Both the position numbers and the translations under genes were made by a program. The notes below the pieces were generated by a model that had not been told where the DNA came from, searched no databases, and was given only the letters and a program-made list of their open reading frames with translations. Source: Archivesica marissinica (Eukaryota; Mollusca; Bivalvia; Venerida; Vesicomyidae). Taken from it: a stretch of DNA of 64,000 nucleotides. The stretch lies in the NCBI GenBank assembly GCA_014843695.1, contig CM026395.1:45823270-45887269 (forward strand). Direction: 5' to 3'. Position 1 is the stretch's first letter; every line of letters starts with the position of its first letter. Positions 46,538 through 56,400 of this stretch are shown piece after piece.

Positions 46538-46990
46538 AGGAAGTTATGTGGTTGGCGTGCGGAAATTCCGTGATTACAGGCACGACACCCGGGGTTTCTT
46601 GTCAGGAAGTTATGTGGTTGGCGTGCGGAAGTTCCGTGATTCTACCCGGGTGCACGTCCGTACAGGAAATGTCTTCCATAACACAGAGGGCTCCCGGAAT
46701 CTTCTTCCATCTCAGAGAGGGCTCCCGGAATCTTCTTCCATCTCACAGAGGGCTCCCGGAATCTTCTTCCATCTCACAGAGAGCTTCCGGAATCTTCTTC
46801 CATCACACAGAGGGCTCCCGGAATCGTCTTCCATCACACAGAGGGCTCCCGGAATCTTCTTCCATCTCACAGAGGGCTCCCGGAATCTTCTTCCATCTCA
46901 CAGAGGGCTCCCGGAATCGTCTTCCATCTCACAGAGGGCTCCCGGAATCTTCTTCCACAAAAAACAGCTGGAGAGTTGCCATGTGACCTA
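46538..46990 (+). mobile_element. Element F, internally expanded copy
   Basis: GGAAGTTATGTGGTTGGCGT opens a 66-bp segment (46538-46603) that is repeated at 46604. Then come CTACCCGGGTGCACG, the 31-bp array and the closing part AGCTGGAGAGTTGCCATGTG. The unexpanded relative is at 10660-10790. Confidence 0.55.
46669..46953. repeat. 31-bp tandem array (about 9 units)
   Basis: The unit is CTCCCGGAATCTTCTTCCAT then CTCACAGAGGG. It is nearly perfect; variants are CATCACAC, CTCAGAGAG and AATCGTC. Confidence 0.95.
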
Positions 46991-47360
46991 ATCTGCCGGA
47001 GAGACTTATACTAATGCATACAGTCTAAAACAGTATGGTGCTTCTGCAGCTACTTAATTCCGTGTTGTCTTTACACAAGCAGAACTAGCTTCTATTGTGC
47101 ACACCCAGACAAAGAAATCATACTGATTAATTATTGATCTTTCCTATATAGCAGAAATCTTGAAATTATTTCTTCATTTATTTATGTGTATTACGTCATT
47201 ATTGAATACGCAGCGTTTAGAAATACACATGTTATAGTGCTATATAAGCACTGTGTGATATATTGTGTGTCAATAATTAGAACATACACTCTACAAACTG
47301 ACGAATATGATTATATGATTAGTGTTTGGTGTATTAAAGCCGCACAAGCAGGTCATATGA
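46991..47360. other. Unique DNA, nothing recognised
   Basis: A 72-codon plus-strand frame (47186-47404) has no recognisable family and overlaps the next repeat. Confidence 0.4.
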
Positions 47361-47627
47361 TCCGTCGCTCAAATGGGGCAACCGGTAGCGCGACACTAAT
47401 ATAGAACAAATGGGCAACCGGTAGCGCGACGCTAATATAAAACAAATGGGCAACCGGTAGCGCGACGCTAATATAAAACAAATGGGCAACCGGTAGCGCG
47501 ACGGTAATATAAAACAAATGGGCAACCGGTAGCGCGACGCTAATATAAAACAAATGGGCAACCGGTAGCGCGACGCTAATATAAAACAAATGGGCAACCG
47601 GTAGCGCGACGCTAATATAAAACAAAT
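47361..47627. repeat. 36-bp tandem array seeded in a SINE-A tail (7 units)
   Basis: It begins TCCGTCGCTCAAATGGGGCA and ACCGGTAGCGCGACACTAAT, which corresponds to the SINE-A tail at 37190-37220. Units of 36 bp (AAATGGGCAACCGGTAGCGC, GACGCTAATATAAAAC) then follow. It is distinct from the 36-bp array at 1-8550. Confidence 0.93.
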
Positions 47628-48000
47628 ATGGCATCTGGCGACTCTCGTGCTATTATTGGTGGAGGAAGACCTCGATATCGACAGATACCTGGGTAGAACC
47701 ACCGATCCTCCGCAAACTTGCCGGATAGATTCCTCATCCCAAATTCGACACTCTAATGGAATTCGATCCTACAGCGACGAGGGGCAAGTCAACGGCAGTA
47801 TAACCACAATGCAACGGACGGCCCTAAAACGACTATTAAATCTTTAAATTACTTTAATTGACATTAAGTATGTTCATAAACACGCATTCATATAAAATGC
47901 ATTATGCTAGTATATGTGTTTATAGTTTTGATATTTATTAAATCTCATCTATTTATTCTTTATTTATTATATAATCTCAATAGTTTATATACTAGACGGC
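47628..48000. other. Unique DNA, nothing recognised
   Basis: The 66-codon frame at 47647-47847 is not recognisable. Confidence 0.4.
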
Positions 48001-48420
48001 TTGCGTAGACGACCATAAAGGACCGCATAAAAGACGTCATAAATGACGTCACTAATAGCTTGAGTTCGAAAACGTTCGCGTTGACAACATGTTATTATTC
48101 GTGTTCATTTGTTATTGAGTCAGAGGCTCGTTATTATCGTATTTAAATAAATTCAATACCAAATGGCCACTCACTTAATATCATATATGTATTGCACTGG
48201 TCAATTTCATTGGAATGCATAAAATAACATGTGTTATTCTACTGGTTGAAATCAGTGGAATAATACATTTTATTTCTCGCTGCTTTACGTTTGTGGTTGC
48301 TAGCCAATGCACGTTTAAATGTTGACAATACGAACGTTTTCGAAATAAATCTGCCAGTGCCGTTTTTTAAAGTTTAAACTTTATTTATGACGTCACCTAA
48401 ACGTTCTATTTTAGCCACAT
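48001..48420. mobile_element. Putative MITE with interrupted inverted repeats
   Basis: TTCGAAAACGTTCGCGTTGACAACAT-type sequence at 48065-48090 is complementary to 48319-48344 at 23 of 26 positions. Further out, GACGTCATAAAT (48033-48044) is complementary to 48383-48394. The interior has no coding potential. The exact ends and target duplication are unclear, so the class is inferred. Confidence 0.5.
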
Positions 48421-48699
48421 TTAACGCACTGTTATGGAGTTTTCTATCACTAAAAAACACTTTTCAGCCTCAAAAGAAAGAAAGGAAAATATGTTGACAT
48501 CATCAATGAGCGAAATTCAATGATACTTCACTCGTGAACATAGAAAACTATTATTATCGCTCGTAGCTAGCAATACACGTGTAGATAATGCCTTCAGTGT
48601 ATTCCGTTAAATATAGTTGGATGATACACTGAAACAAACATACCTCCTATATATAGTACACTTATATTGTACTTTTGGAAGAGAGATCGGGCTAATCCT
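48421..48699. other. Unique DNA, nothing recognised
   Basis: Short AT-rich spacer between the putative MITE and the 66-bp array. Confidence 0.4.
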
Positions 48700-49028
48700 G
48701 CCCGTGACAAGTATATGTGTGTGACTTTCTACAGAATAACAGCATACTACCGCAGTGTCGTTCCTGCCCGTGGCAAGTATATGTGTGTGACTTTCTACAG
48801 AATAACAGCATACTACCGCAGTGTCGTTCCTGTCCGCGGCAAGTATATGTGTGTGACTTTCTACAGAATAACAACATACTACGGCAGTGTCGTTCCTACC
48901 CGCGGCAAGTATATGTGTGTGACTTTCTACAGAATAACGGCATACTACCCACCCCCCCAAAAACCACAAAAACACGCAGTGTCGTTCCTGTCCGCGGCAA
49001 GTATATGTGTGTGACTTTCTACAGAAAA
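48700..49028. repeat. 66-bp tandem array (5 units)
   Basis: The unit is CCCGTGGCAAGTATATGTGT, GTGACTTTCTACAGAATAAC, AGCATACTACCGCAGTGTCG, TTCCTG. Between units four and five, the 26 bp at 48949-48974 (CCACCCCCCCAAAAACCACA plus AAAACA) interrupt an otherwise intact unit between CATACTAC and CGCAGTG. Confidence 0.94.
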
Positions 49029-49152
49029 CACTATTAGAGAGAATATGTTTAATATAATCTATGAATCAGATATGTATATTTCTTTACGGAATAAATTATG
49101 TCGTGATATTAAATGGTAGTATCATTAGTATGTGTCATGTTAGTTATAAATA

Positions 49153-49590
49153 CTGACGCATTACAGACACGATATATTATGCGGTCGTATGTGATGTATC
49201 ATTCACTATAAATCATGACGTATTACAGACACGATATATTATGCGGTCGTATGTGATGTATCATTCACTATAAATCATGACGTATTACAGACACGATATA
49301 TTATGCGGTCGTATGTGATGTATCATTCACTATAAATCATGACGTATTACAGACACGATATATTATGCGGTCGTATGTGATGTATCATTCACTATAAATC
49401 ATGACGTATTACAGACACGATATATTATGCGGTCGTATGTGATGTATCATTCACTATAAATCATGACGTATTACAGACACGATATATTATGCGGTCGTAT
49501 GTGATGTATCATTCACTATAAATCATGACGTATTACAGACACGATATATTATGCGGTCGTATGTGATGTAGCATTCGTTATTATAATGAC
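49153..49590. repeat. 62-bp tandem array (7 units, nearly identical)
   Basis: The unit is ATGACGTATTACAGACACGA, TATATTATGCGGTCGTATGT, GATGTATCATTCACTATAAA, TC. The first unit (CTGACGCATT) and the last (GTAGCATTCGTTATTATAATG) differ from the identical central ones, as expected when recombination homogenises the interior. Confidence 0.96.
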
Positions 49591-50139
49591 GCATTTCTCA
49601 ACACGTTTATGTAGTAGGGTCCGTTTTAGCCTCCATACTTTAAACCAGTTATTCCTTGTAGATATACACGATGTGTAATGGTCAGTGAGACGCAACCGTG
49701 CGTAGCGAGTTTAACTCGAGGATACGTGTGTGAGCGACATGTAGCGTGGTATTCCAATGCAGTCACTTCCAATATCGTATGATAGTCAGACGTATTTTTA
49801 TGAAGAGAGCATTTTATTATATAGTTAGAGAATAGAAATCTTCAAATATATTAGTCAGGTATATATAAATATGCATGAGATATTGAATTGGTTGATTTGT
49901 ACGCTGTATTGGGTTCATTATGTTGTACGCGGGTCCATTTTGTCGTTGGTCCTTTCCTGAGTCTGTTCCCTTGGTCCTGGCTGTCGGTATATCAAACCTC
50001 ATCATTGCACATAACTTAACAGATGCATGTTATTTACAGTTGTCACCGGCACCAGTGAGTGAGTGGTTGAATGTGTAGCGGACGGTGGAGAATAGCGAGA
50101 AGTGTTACAGAGACCATATCTCTGCATAAGTTATTGTAT
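49591..50139. other. Unique DNA, nothing recognised
   Basis: No gene recognised. The frame 49817-50005 (minus) lacks any recognisable family. Confidence 0.45.
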
Positions 50140-50230
50140 TGATCTATATTGTATTGGTCTATGTTATATATGTCTATGTTGCATTTGTCTATGTTGCATT
50201 TGTCTATGTTGCATATGTCTATGTTTCATC
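50140..50230. repeat. 15-bp tandem repeat (about 6 units)
   Basis: TGTCTATGTTGCATT is repeated at 50171-50220, with looser units to the left (GGTCTATGTTATATA). Confidence 0.88.
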
Positions 50231-50558
50231 AGAGACATGGATGTAACATAGATTACCTCTGTGTTACGGATGTAATATATATTTAAGTAAGCGTTATTAC
50301 GAACCACGAACCTGGCGAGAGTATATATAGTGCCAACGTATATAATATGTTGTTGTTGTTGTTAACCCAAGCACCGCGAATCATCTATATATATTTATAT
50401 GACGCATATGTTTTAATCCTATTCTTAATGTGTGTATATATGTGTATTGTAGAACCAAAGCATTCGAGAGCCTTGTTGTCTACAAGGAGATTAAATAGAG
50501 TGATGAAACGTATAGGGTGTTGTCATTCTACTGATCCCCCAGAATCCGAACCCTACCA
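50231..50558. other. Short unique spacer
   Basis: AT-rich, with a (GTT)4-like tract at 50349. The 72-codon frame at 50347-50565 is not recognisable. Confidence 0.4.
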
Positions 50559-52070
50559 CATTTAGATCCTCTGGGACATTTAACTCTAGCACGGTTAAAC
50601 TATCCACAACGTTTAGATCCCCTGGGACATTTAACTCTAGAACGGTTAATTTCTTCACAACGTTTAGATCCACTGTGACATTATACTCTAGAACGGTTAA
50701 TTTCTTCACAACGTTTAGATCCACTGTGACATTATACTCTAGAACGGTTAATTTCTTCACAACGTTTAGATCCACTGTGACATTATACTCTAGAACGGTT
50801 AATTTCTTCACACCGTTTAGATCCCCTGGGACATTTAACTATAGAACGGTTAATTTCTTCACAACGTTTAGATCCACTGTGACATTATACTCTAGAAAGG
50901 TTAATTTCTTCACACCGTTTAGATCCCCTGGGACATTTAACTATAGAACGGTTAATTTCTTCACACCGTTTAGATCCCCTGGGACATTTAACTATAGAAC
51001 CGTTAATTTCTTCACACCGTTTAGATCCCCTGGGACATTATACTCTAGAACGGTTAATTTATTCACAACGTTTAGATCCCCTGGGGCATTATACTCTAGA
51101 ACGGTTAATTTCTTCACAACGTTTAGATCACCTGGGACATTATACTCTAGAACGGTTACTTTCTTCACACCGTTTAGATCCACTTGGACATTATACTCTA
51201 GAACGGTTAATTTCTTCACACCGTTTAGATCCCCTAGGACATTATACTCTAGAACGGTTAATTTTTTCACACCGTTTAGATCCCCTGGGGCATTATACTC
51301 TAGAACGGTTAATTTCTTCACACCGTTTAGATCCCATGGGACATTTAACTATAGAACGGTTAATTTCTTCACGCCGTTTAGATCCCCTGGGACATTATAC
51401 TCTAGAACGGTTAATTTCTTCTCAACGTTTAGATCCACTGTGACATTATATTCTAGAACGGTTAATTTCTTCACACCGTTTAGATCCCCTGGGACATTTA
51501 AATATAGAACGGTTAATTTCTTCACAACGTTTAGATCCACTGGGACATTTAAATATAGAACGGTTAATTTCTTCACAACGTTTAGATCCCCTGGGACATT
51601 TAACTATAGAACGGTTAATTTCTTCACACCGTTTAGATCCCCTGGGACATTTAACTATAGAACGGTTAATTTCTTCACAACGTTTAGATCCACTGGGACA
51701 TTTAACTATAGAACGGTTAATTTCTTCACACCGTTTAGATCCCCTGGGACATTTAACTCTAGAACGGTTAATTTCTTCACACCGTTTAGATCCCCTGGGA
51801 CATTTAACTCTAGAACGGTTGATTTCTTCACAGCGTTTAGATCCCGTGGGACATTTAACTCTAGAACGATTGATTTCTTCACAGCGTTTAGATCCCCTGG
51901 GACATTTAACTCTAGAACGGTTGATTTCTTCACAGCGTTTAGATCCCCTGGGACATTTAACTCTAGAAAGCTTAATTTCTTCACAGCATTTGGATACCCT
52001 GGGACATTTAACTCTAGAACGATTAATGTCTTCACACGTTTTGATTCCCTGGGACAATTAATTTACGGTT
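50559..52070. repeat. 51-bp tandem array (about 30 units)
   Basis: The unit is ACGGTTAATTTCTTCACACC, GTTTAGATCCCCTGGGACAT, TTAACTCTAGA. Two main alternatives are CCACTGTGACATTATACTC and CCCCTGGGACATTTAACTA. Seventeen-codon periodicity keeps a 471-codon plus frame and several minus frames (up to 203 codons) open. Divergence rises toward the right end (from about 51960). Confidence 0.96.
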
Positions 52071-52394
52071 CTATTATCCATAACGTTTAGATTCATTAGC
52101 ACACATAACTCTAGAACGGTTCTACATTCCTTAAATCCCTTGACAAAATTAACTCTTGAACGGTCAAAATCGCCATACTTTTTAGAGATTCCTAAGAAAG
52201 TTTAACGTTTATATACATTTCAACTCTAGAACGTTTACAACTAGAACTTTTAACTATAGAACGCTTAAATCCACCAGACTGTTTAAACCCCTTAGAACGT
52301 TCAACCCTACAACGTTACATGTAAAATCGCTTAATTACTCCAGAACGTTATAATCTCTTAGAACGTTCAACTACAGAACGCCCAGATACCATAA
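52071..52394. repeat. Decayed link between the 51-bp and 57-bp arrays
   Basis: Repeated phrases (AACTCTAGAACGGTT, AACTATAGAACGCTTAAATC, GAACGTTCAACCCTACAACG) show the same unit in progressively less regular form. No fixed period is left. Confidence 0.75.
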
Positions 52395-52745
52395 CACGTT
52401 TAAATCCCCTGGTACGGATAACTCTACAACGTAAACGTTTATATATGCTTGAACTTTAAATCCCCTAGTACGGATAAATCTACAACGTTAACGTTTATAT
52501 ATGATTGAACGTTTAAATCCCCTAGTACGAATAACTCTACAACGTAAACGTTTATATATGCTTGAACGTTAAATATCCTAGTACGAATAACTCTACAACG
52601 TTAACGTTTATATATGCTTGAACGTTTAAATCCCCTAGTACGAATAACTCTACAACGTAAACGTTTATATATGCTTGAACGTTAAATCACCTAGTACGAA
52701 TAACTCTACAACGTTAACGTTTATATATGCGTGAACGTTTAATTC
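52395..52745. repeat. 57-bp tandem array (about 6 units)
   Basis: The unit is AACGTTTAAATCCCCTAGTA, CGAATAACTCTACAACGTTA, ACGTTTATATATGCTTG; lengths vary between 55 and 58 bp. Its first part is clearly related to GTTTAGATCCCCTGGGACAT of the 51-bp unit. Confidence 0.92.
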
Positions 52746-53064
52746 ATTTAACGTTAATTAATTCCTTCGAACCGTTTAAATCCACGAGAACGTTCAAACC
52801 AAGTACCACACTTGATCAATGAAAATTGTAGCAACTCTTACCCCCCCCCTCCCCCCACATAAACCCTCCCCGAACAACAACAACAACAACAACAAACTCA
52901 TATGATTGCTGAAATAGTAGTTGTACACAATCTGCATGGATGGATTGTAGTTTAATAACGCCTGTGATATGGGCTCCCCTCACCTTATTTGGTACCCATG
53001 TAGGCGTGGACAATTAAACGATCTATAAAATGGAAGCTTTTATTTACATTAATACGAAAATGAA
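52746..53064. other. Spacer with a C-rich/(CAA)n tract
   Basis: At 52840-52894 a run of 9 C, TCCCCCC and CCCTCCCC leads into (CAA)6-7. No gene is recognised. Confidence 0.6.
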
Positions 53065-53265
53065 TGCGAAAACAGTCTTTCAGATGGGATGTTAAACCGA
53101 GGTCTCGTGTCGGTGCTTTACACCGTGCACGTAAAAGAACCGGAGGAGACTCTGTAATGGGTCTCTGTCTGTGCACTATCCTCCAACAATCTAAAATGAC
53201 TAATCTCTTCAGGAGACGTCGCTCATATGGGCATCCGGTAGCGACGATAAATAAACGTATGCACA
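53065..53265 (+). mobile_element. SINE-A copy, head missing
   Basis: It starts at GTCTTTCAGATGGGATGTTA, so the tRNA-like head is absent. It has AACCGAGGTCTCGTGTCGGT, GCTTTACACCGTGCACGTAA, AAGAACCGGAGGAGACTCTG and GGTCTCTGTCTG with the following TATCATT deleted. The tail GACGTCGCTCATATGGGCAT continues CCGGTAGCGACGATAAATAAACG. Confidence 0.85.
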
Positions 53266-53408
53266 GTCACACATTAATACGATGTAAATCGTTGTGCATT
53301 TGTGAAGGCAGGACATGTAGGCTTTCAATATTGAGTTCTTTTAATTTAATATAAAAACGTGTACATTTCTCAGTGATTGCAGCGGAAAGGTGATACTATT
53401 CTGCAAAT
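53266..53408. other. Short unique spacer
   Basis: This AT-rich spacer lies between SINE-A and the last array. Nothing further is recognised. Confidence 0.4.
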
Positions 53409-56400
53409 GTGTGTTCCGTGTGTTCCGTGTGTTTTCACTATTGGTGACATGTTCCGTGTGTTCCGTGTGTTTTCACTATTGGTGACATGTTCCGTGTGTT
53501 CCGTGTGTTTTCACTATTGGTGACATGTTCCGTGTGTTCCGTGTGTTTCCACTATTGGTGACATGTTCGTGTGTTTCACTATTGGTGACATGTTCCGTGT
53601 GTTTTCACTATTGGTGACATGTTCCGTGTGTTTTCACTATTGGTGACATGTTCCGTGTGTTTTCACTATTGGTGACATGTTCCGTGTGTTTTCACTATTG
53701 GTGACATGTTCCGTGTGTTTTCACTATTGGTGACATGTTCCGTGTGTTTTCACTATTGGTGACATGTTCTGTGTGTTTTCACTATTGGTGACATGTTCCG
53801 TGTGTTTCCACTATTGGTGACATGTTCCGTGTGTTTTCACTATTGGTGACATGTTCCGTGTGTTCCGTGTGTTTTCACTATTGGTGACATGTTCCGTGTG
53901 TTTTCACTATTGGTGACATGTTCCGTGTGTTCCGTGTGTTTTCACTATTGGTGACATGTTCCGTGTGTTTTCACTATTGGTGACATGTTCCGTGTGTTTC
54001 CACTATTGGTGACATGTTCCGTGTGTTTTCACTATTGGTGACATGTTCCGTGTTTTTCACTATTGGTGACATGTTCTGTGTGTTTCACTATTGGTGACAT
54101 GTTCTGTGTGTTTTCACTATTGGTGACATGTTCTGTGTGTTTTCACTATTGGTGACATGTTCCGTGTGTTTTCACTATTGGTGACATGTTCCGTGTGTTC
54201 CGTGTGTTTTCACTATTGGTGACATGTTCCGTGTGTTCCGTGTGTTTTCACTATTGGTGACATGTTCCGTGTGTTCCGTGTGTTTTCACTATTGGTGACA
54301 TGTTCCGTGTGTTCCGTGTGTTTTCACTATTGGTGACATGTCCGTGTGTTCCGTGTGTTTTCACTATTGGTGACATGTTCCGTGTGTTCCGTGTGTTTTC
54401 ACTATTGGTGACATGTTCCGTGTGTTTTCACTATTGGTGACATGCTCCGTGTGTTTTCACTATTGGTGACATGTTCCGTGTGTTTTCACTATTGGTGACA
54501 TGTTCCGTGTGTTTTCACTATTGGTGACATGTTCTGTGTGTTTTCACTATTGGTGACATGTTCTGTGTGTTTTCACTATTGGTGACATGTTCTGTGTGTT
54601 TTCACTATTGGTGACATGTTCTGTGTGTTTCCACTATTGGTGACATGTTCCGTGTGTTTTCACTATTGGTGACATGTTCCGTGTGTTTTCACTATTGGTG
54701 ACATGTTCCGTGTGTTTTCACTATTGGTGACATGTTCCGTGTGTTTTCACTATTGGTGACATGTTCCGTGTGTCCGTGTGTTTCCACTATTGGTGACATG
54801 TTCCGTGTGTTCCGTGTGTTTCCACTATTGGTGACATGTTCCGTGTGTTCCGTGTGTTTTCACTATTGGTGACATGTTCCGTGTGTTCCGTGTGTTTTCA
54901 CTATTGGTGACATGTTCCGTGTGTTCCGTGTGTTTTCACTATTGGTGACATGTTCCGTGTGTTCCGTGTGTTTTCACTATTGGTGACATGTTCCGTGTGT
55001 TCCGTGTGTTTTCACTATTGGTGACATGTTCCGTGTGTTCCGTGTGTTTTCACTATTGGTGACATGTTCCGTGTGTTTTCACTATTGGTGACATGTTCCG
55101 TGTGTTTTCACTATTGGTGACATGTTCCGTGTGTTTCCACTATTGGTGACATGTTCCGTGTGTTTCCACTATTGGTGACATGTTCCGTGTGTTTTCACTA
55201 TTGGTGACATGTTCCGTGTGTTCCGTGTGTTTCCACTATTGGTGACATGTTCCGTGTGTTTCCACTATTGGTGACATGTTCCGTGTGTTCCGTGTGTTTC
55301 CACTATTGGTGACATGTTCCGTGTGTTTTCACTATTGGTGACATGTTCCGTGTGTTCCGTGTGTTTCCACTATTGGTGACATGTTCCGTGTGTTCCGTGT
55401 GTTTCCACTATTGGTGACATGTTCCGTGTGTTTCCACTATTGGTGACATGTTCCGTGTGTTTTCACTATTGGTGACATGTTCCGTGTGTTTTCACTATTG
55501 GTGACATGTTCCGTGTGTTTTCACTATTGGTGACATGTTCCGTGTGTTCCGTGTGTTTTCACTATTGGTGACATGCTCCGTGTGTTCCGTGTGTTTCCAC
55601 TATTGGTGACATGTTCCGTGTGTTTCCACTATTGGTGACATGTTCCGTGTGTTTTCACTATTGGTGACATGTTCCGTGTGTTTCCACTATTGGTGACATG
55701 TTCCGTGTGTTTTCACTATTGGTGACATGTTCTGTGTGTTTTCACTATTGGTGACATGTTCCGTGTGTTTTCACTATTGGTGACATGTTCTGTGTGTTTT
55801 CACTATTGGTGACATGTTCTGTGTGTTTTCACTATTGGTGACATGTTCTGTGTGTTTTCACTATTGGTGACATGTTCTGTGTGTTTTCACTATTGGTGAC
55901 ATGTTCTGTGTGTTTTCACTATTGGTGACATGTTCTGTGTGTTTTCACTATTGGTGACATGTTCCGTGTGTTCTGTGTGTTTTCACTATTGGTGACATGT
56001 TCCGTGTGTTCTGTGTGTTTTCACTATTGGTGACATGTTCCGTGTGTTCCGTGTGTTTTCACTATTGGTGACATGTTCCGTGTGTTCCGTGTGTTTCCAC
56101 TATTGGTGACATGTTCCGTGTGTTTTCACTATTGGTGACATGTTCCGTGTGTTTTCACTATTGGTGACATGTTCAGTGTATTTTCACTATTAGTGACATG
56201 TTCCGTGTGTTTTCACTATTGGTGACATGTTCCGTGTGTTCCGTGTGTTTTCACTATTGGTGACATGTTCCGTGTGTTCAGTGTGTTTTCACTTTTGGTG
56301 ACATGTTCCGTGTGTTCCGTGTGTTCCGTGTGTTTTCACCATTGGTGACATGTTCCGTGTGTTTTCACTATTGGTGACATGTTACGTGTGTTTCCACTAT

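Noticed and set aside
1..47627. The two 36-bp arrays as one family
   Set aside because: The unit at 47361 derives from the SINE-A tail and has no similarity to the AGAAACCAAATAGATC unit.
50675..52090. A 471-codon plus-strand frame as a repeat protein
   Set aside because: It is wholly made of 51-bp units, opposite-strand frames are also open, and the frame runs out where units decay.
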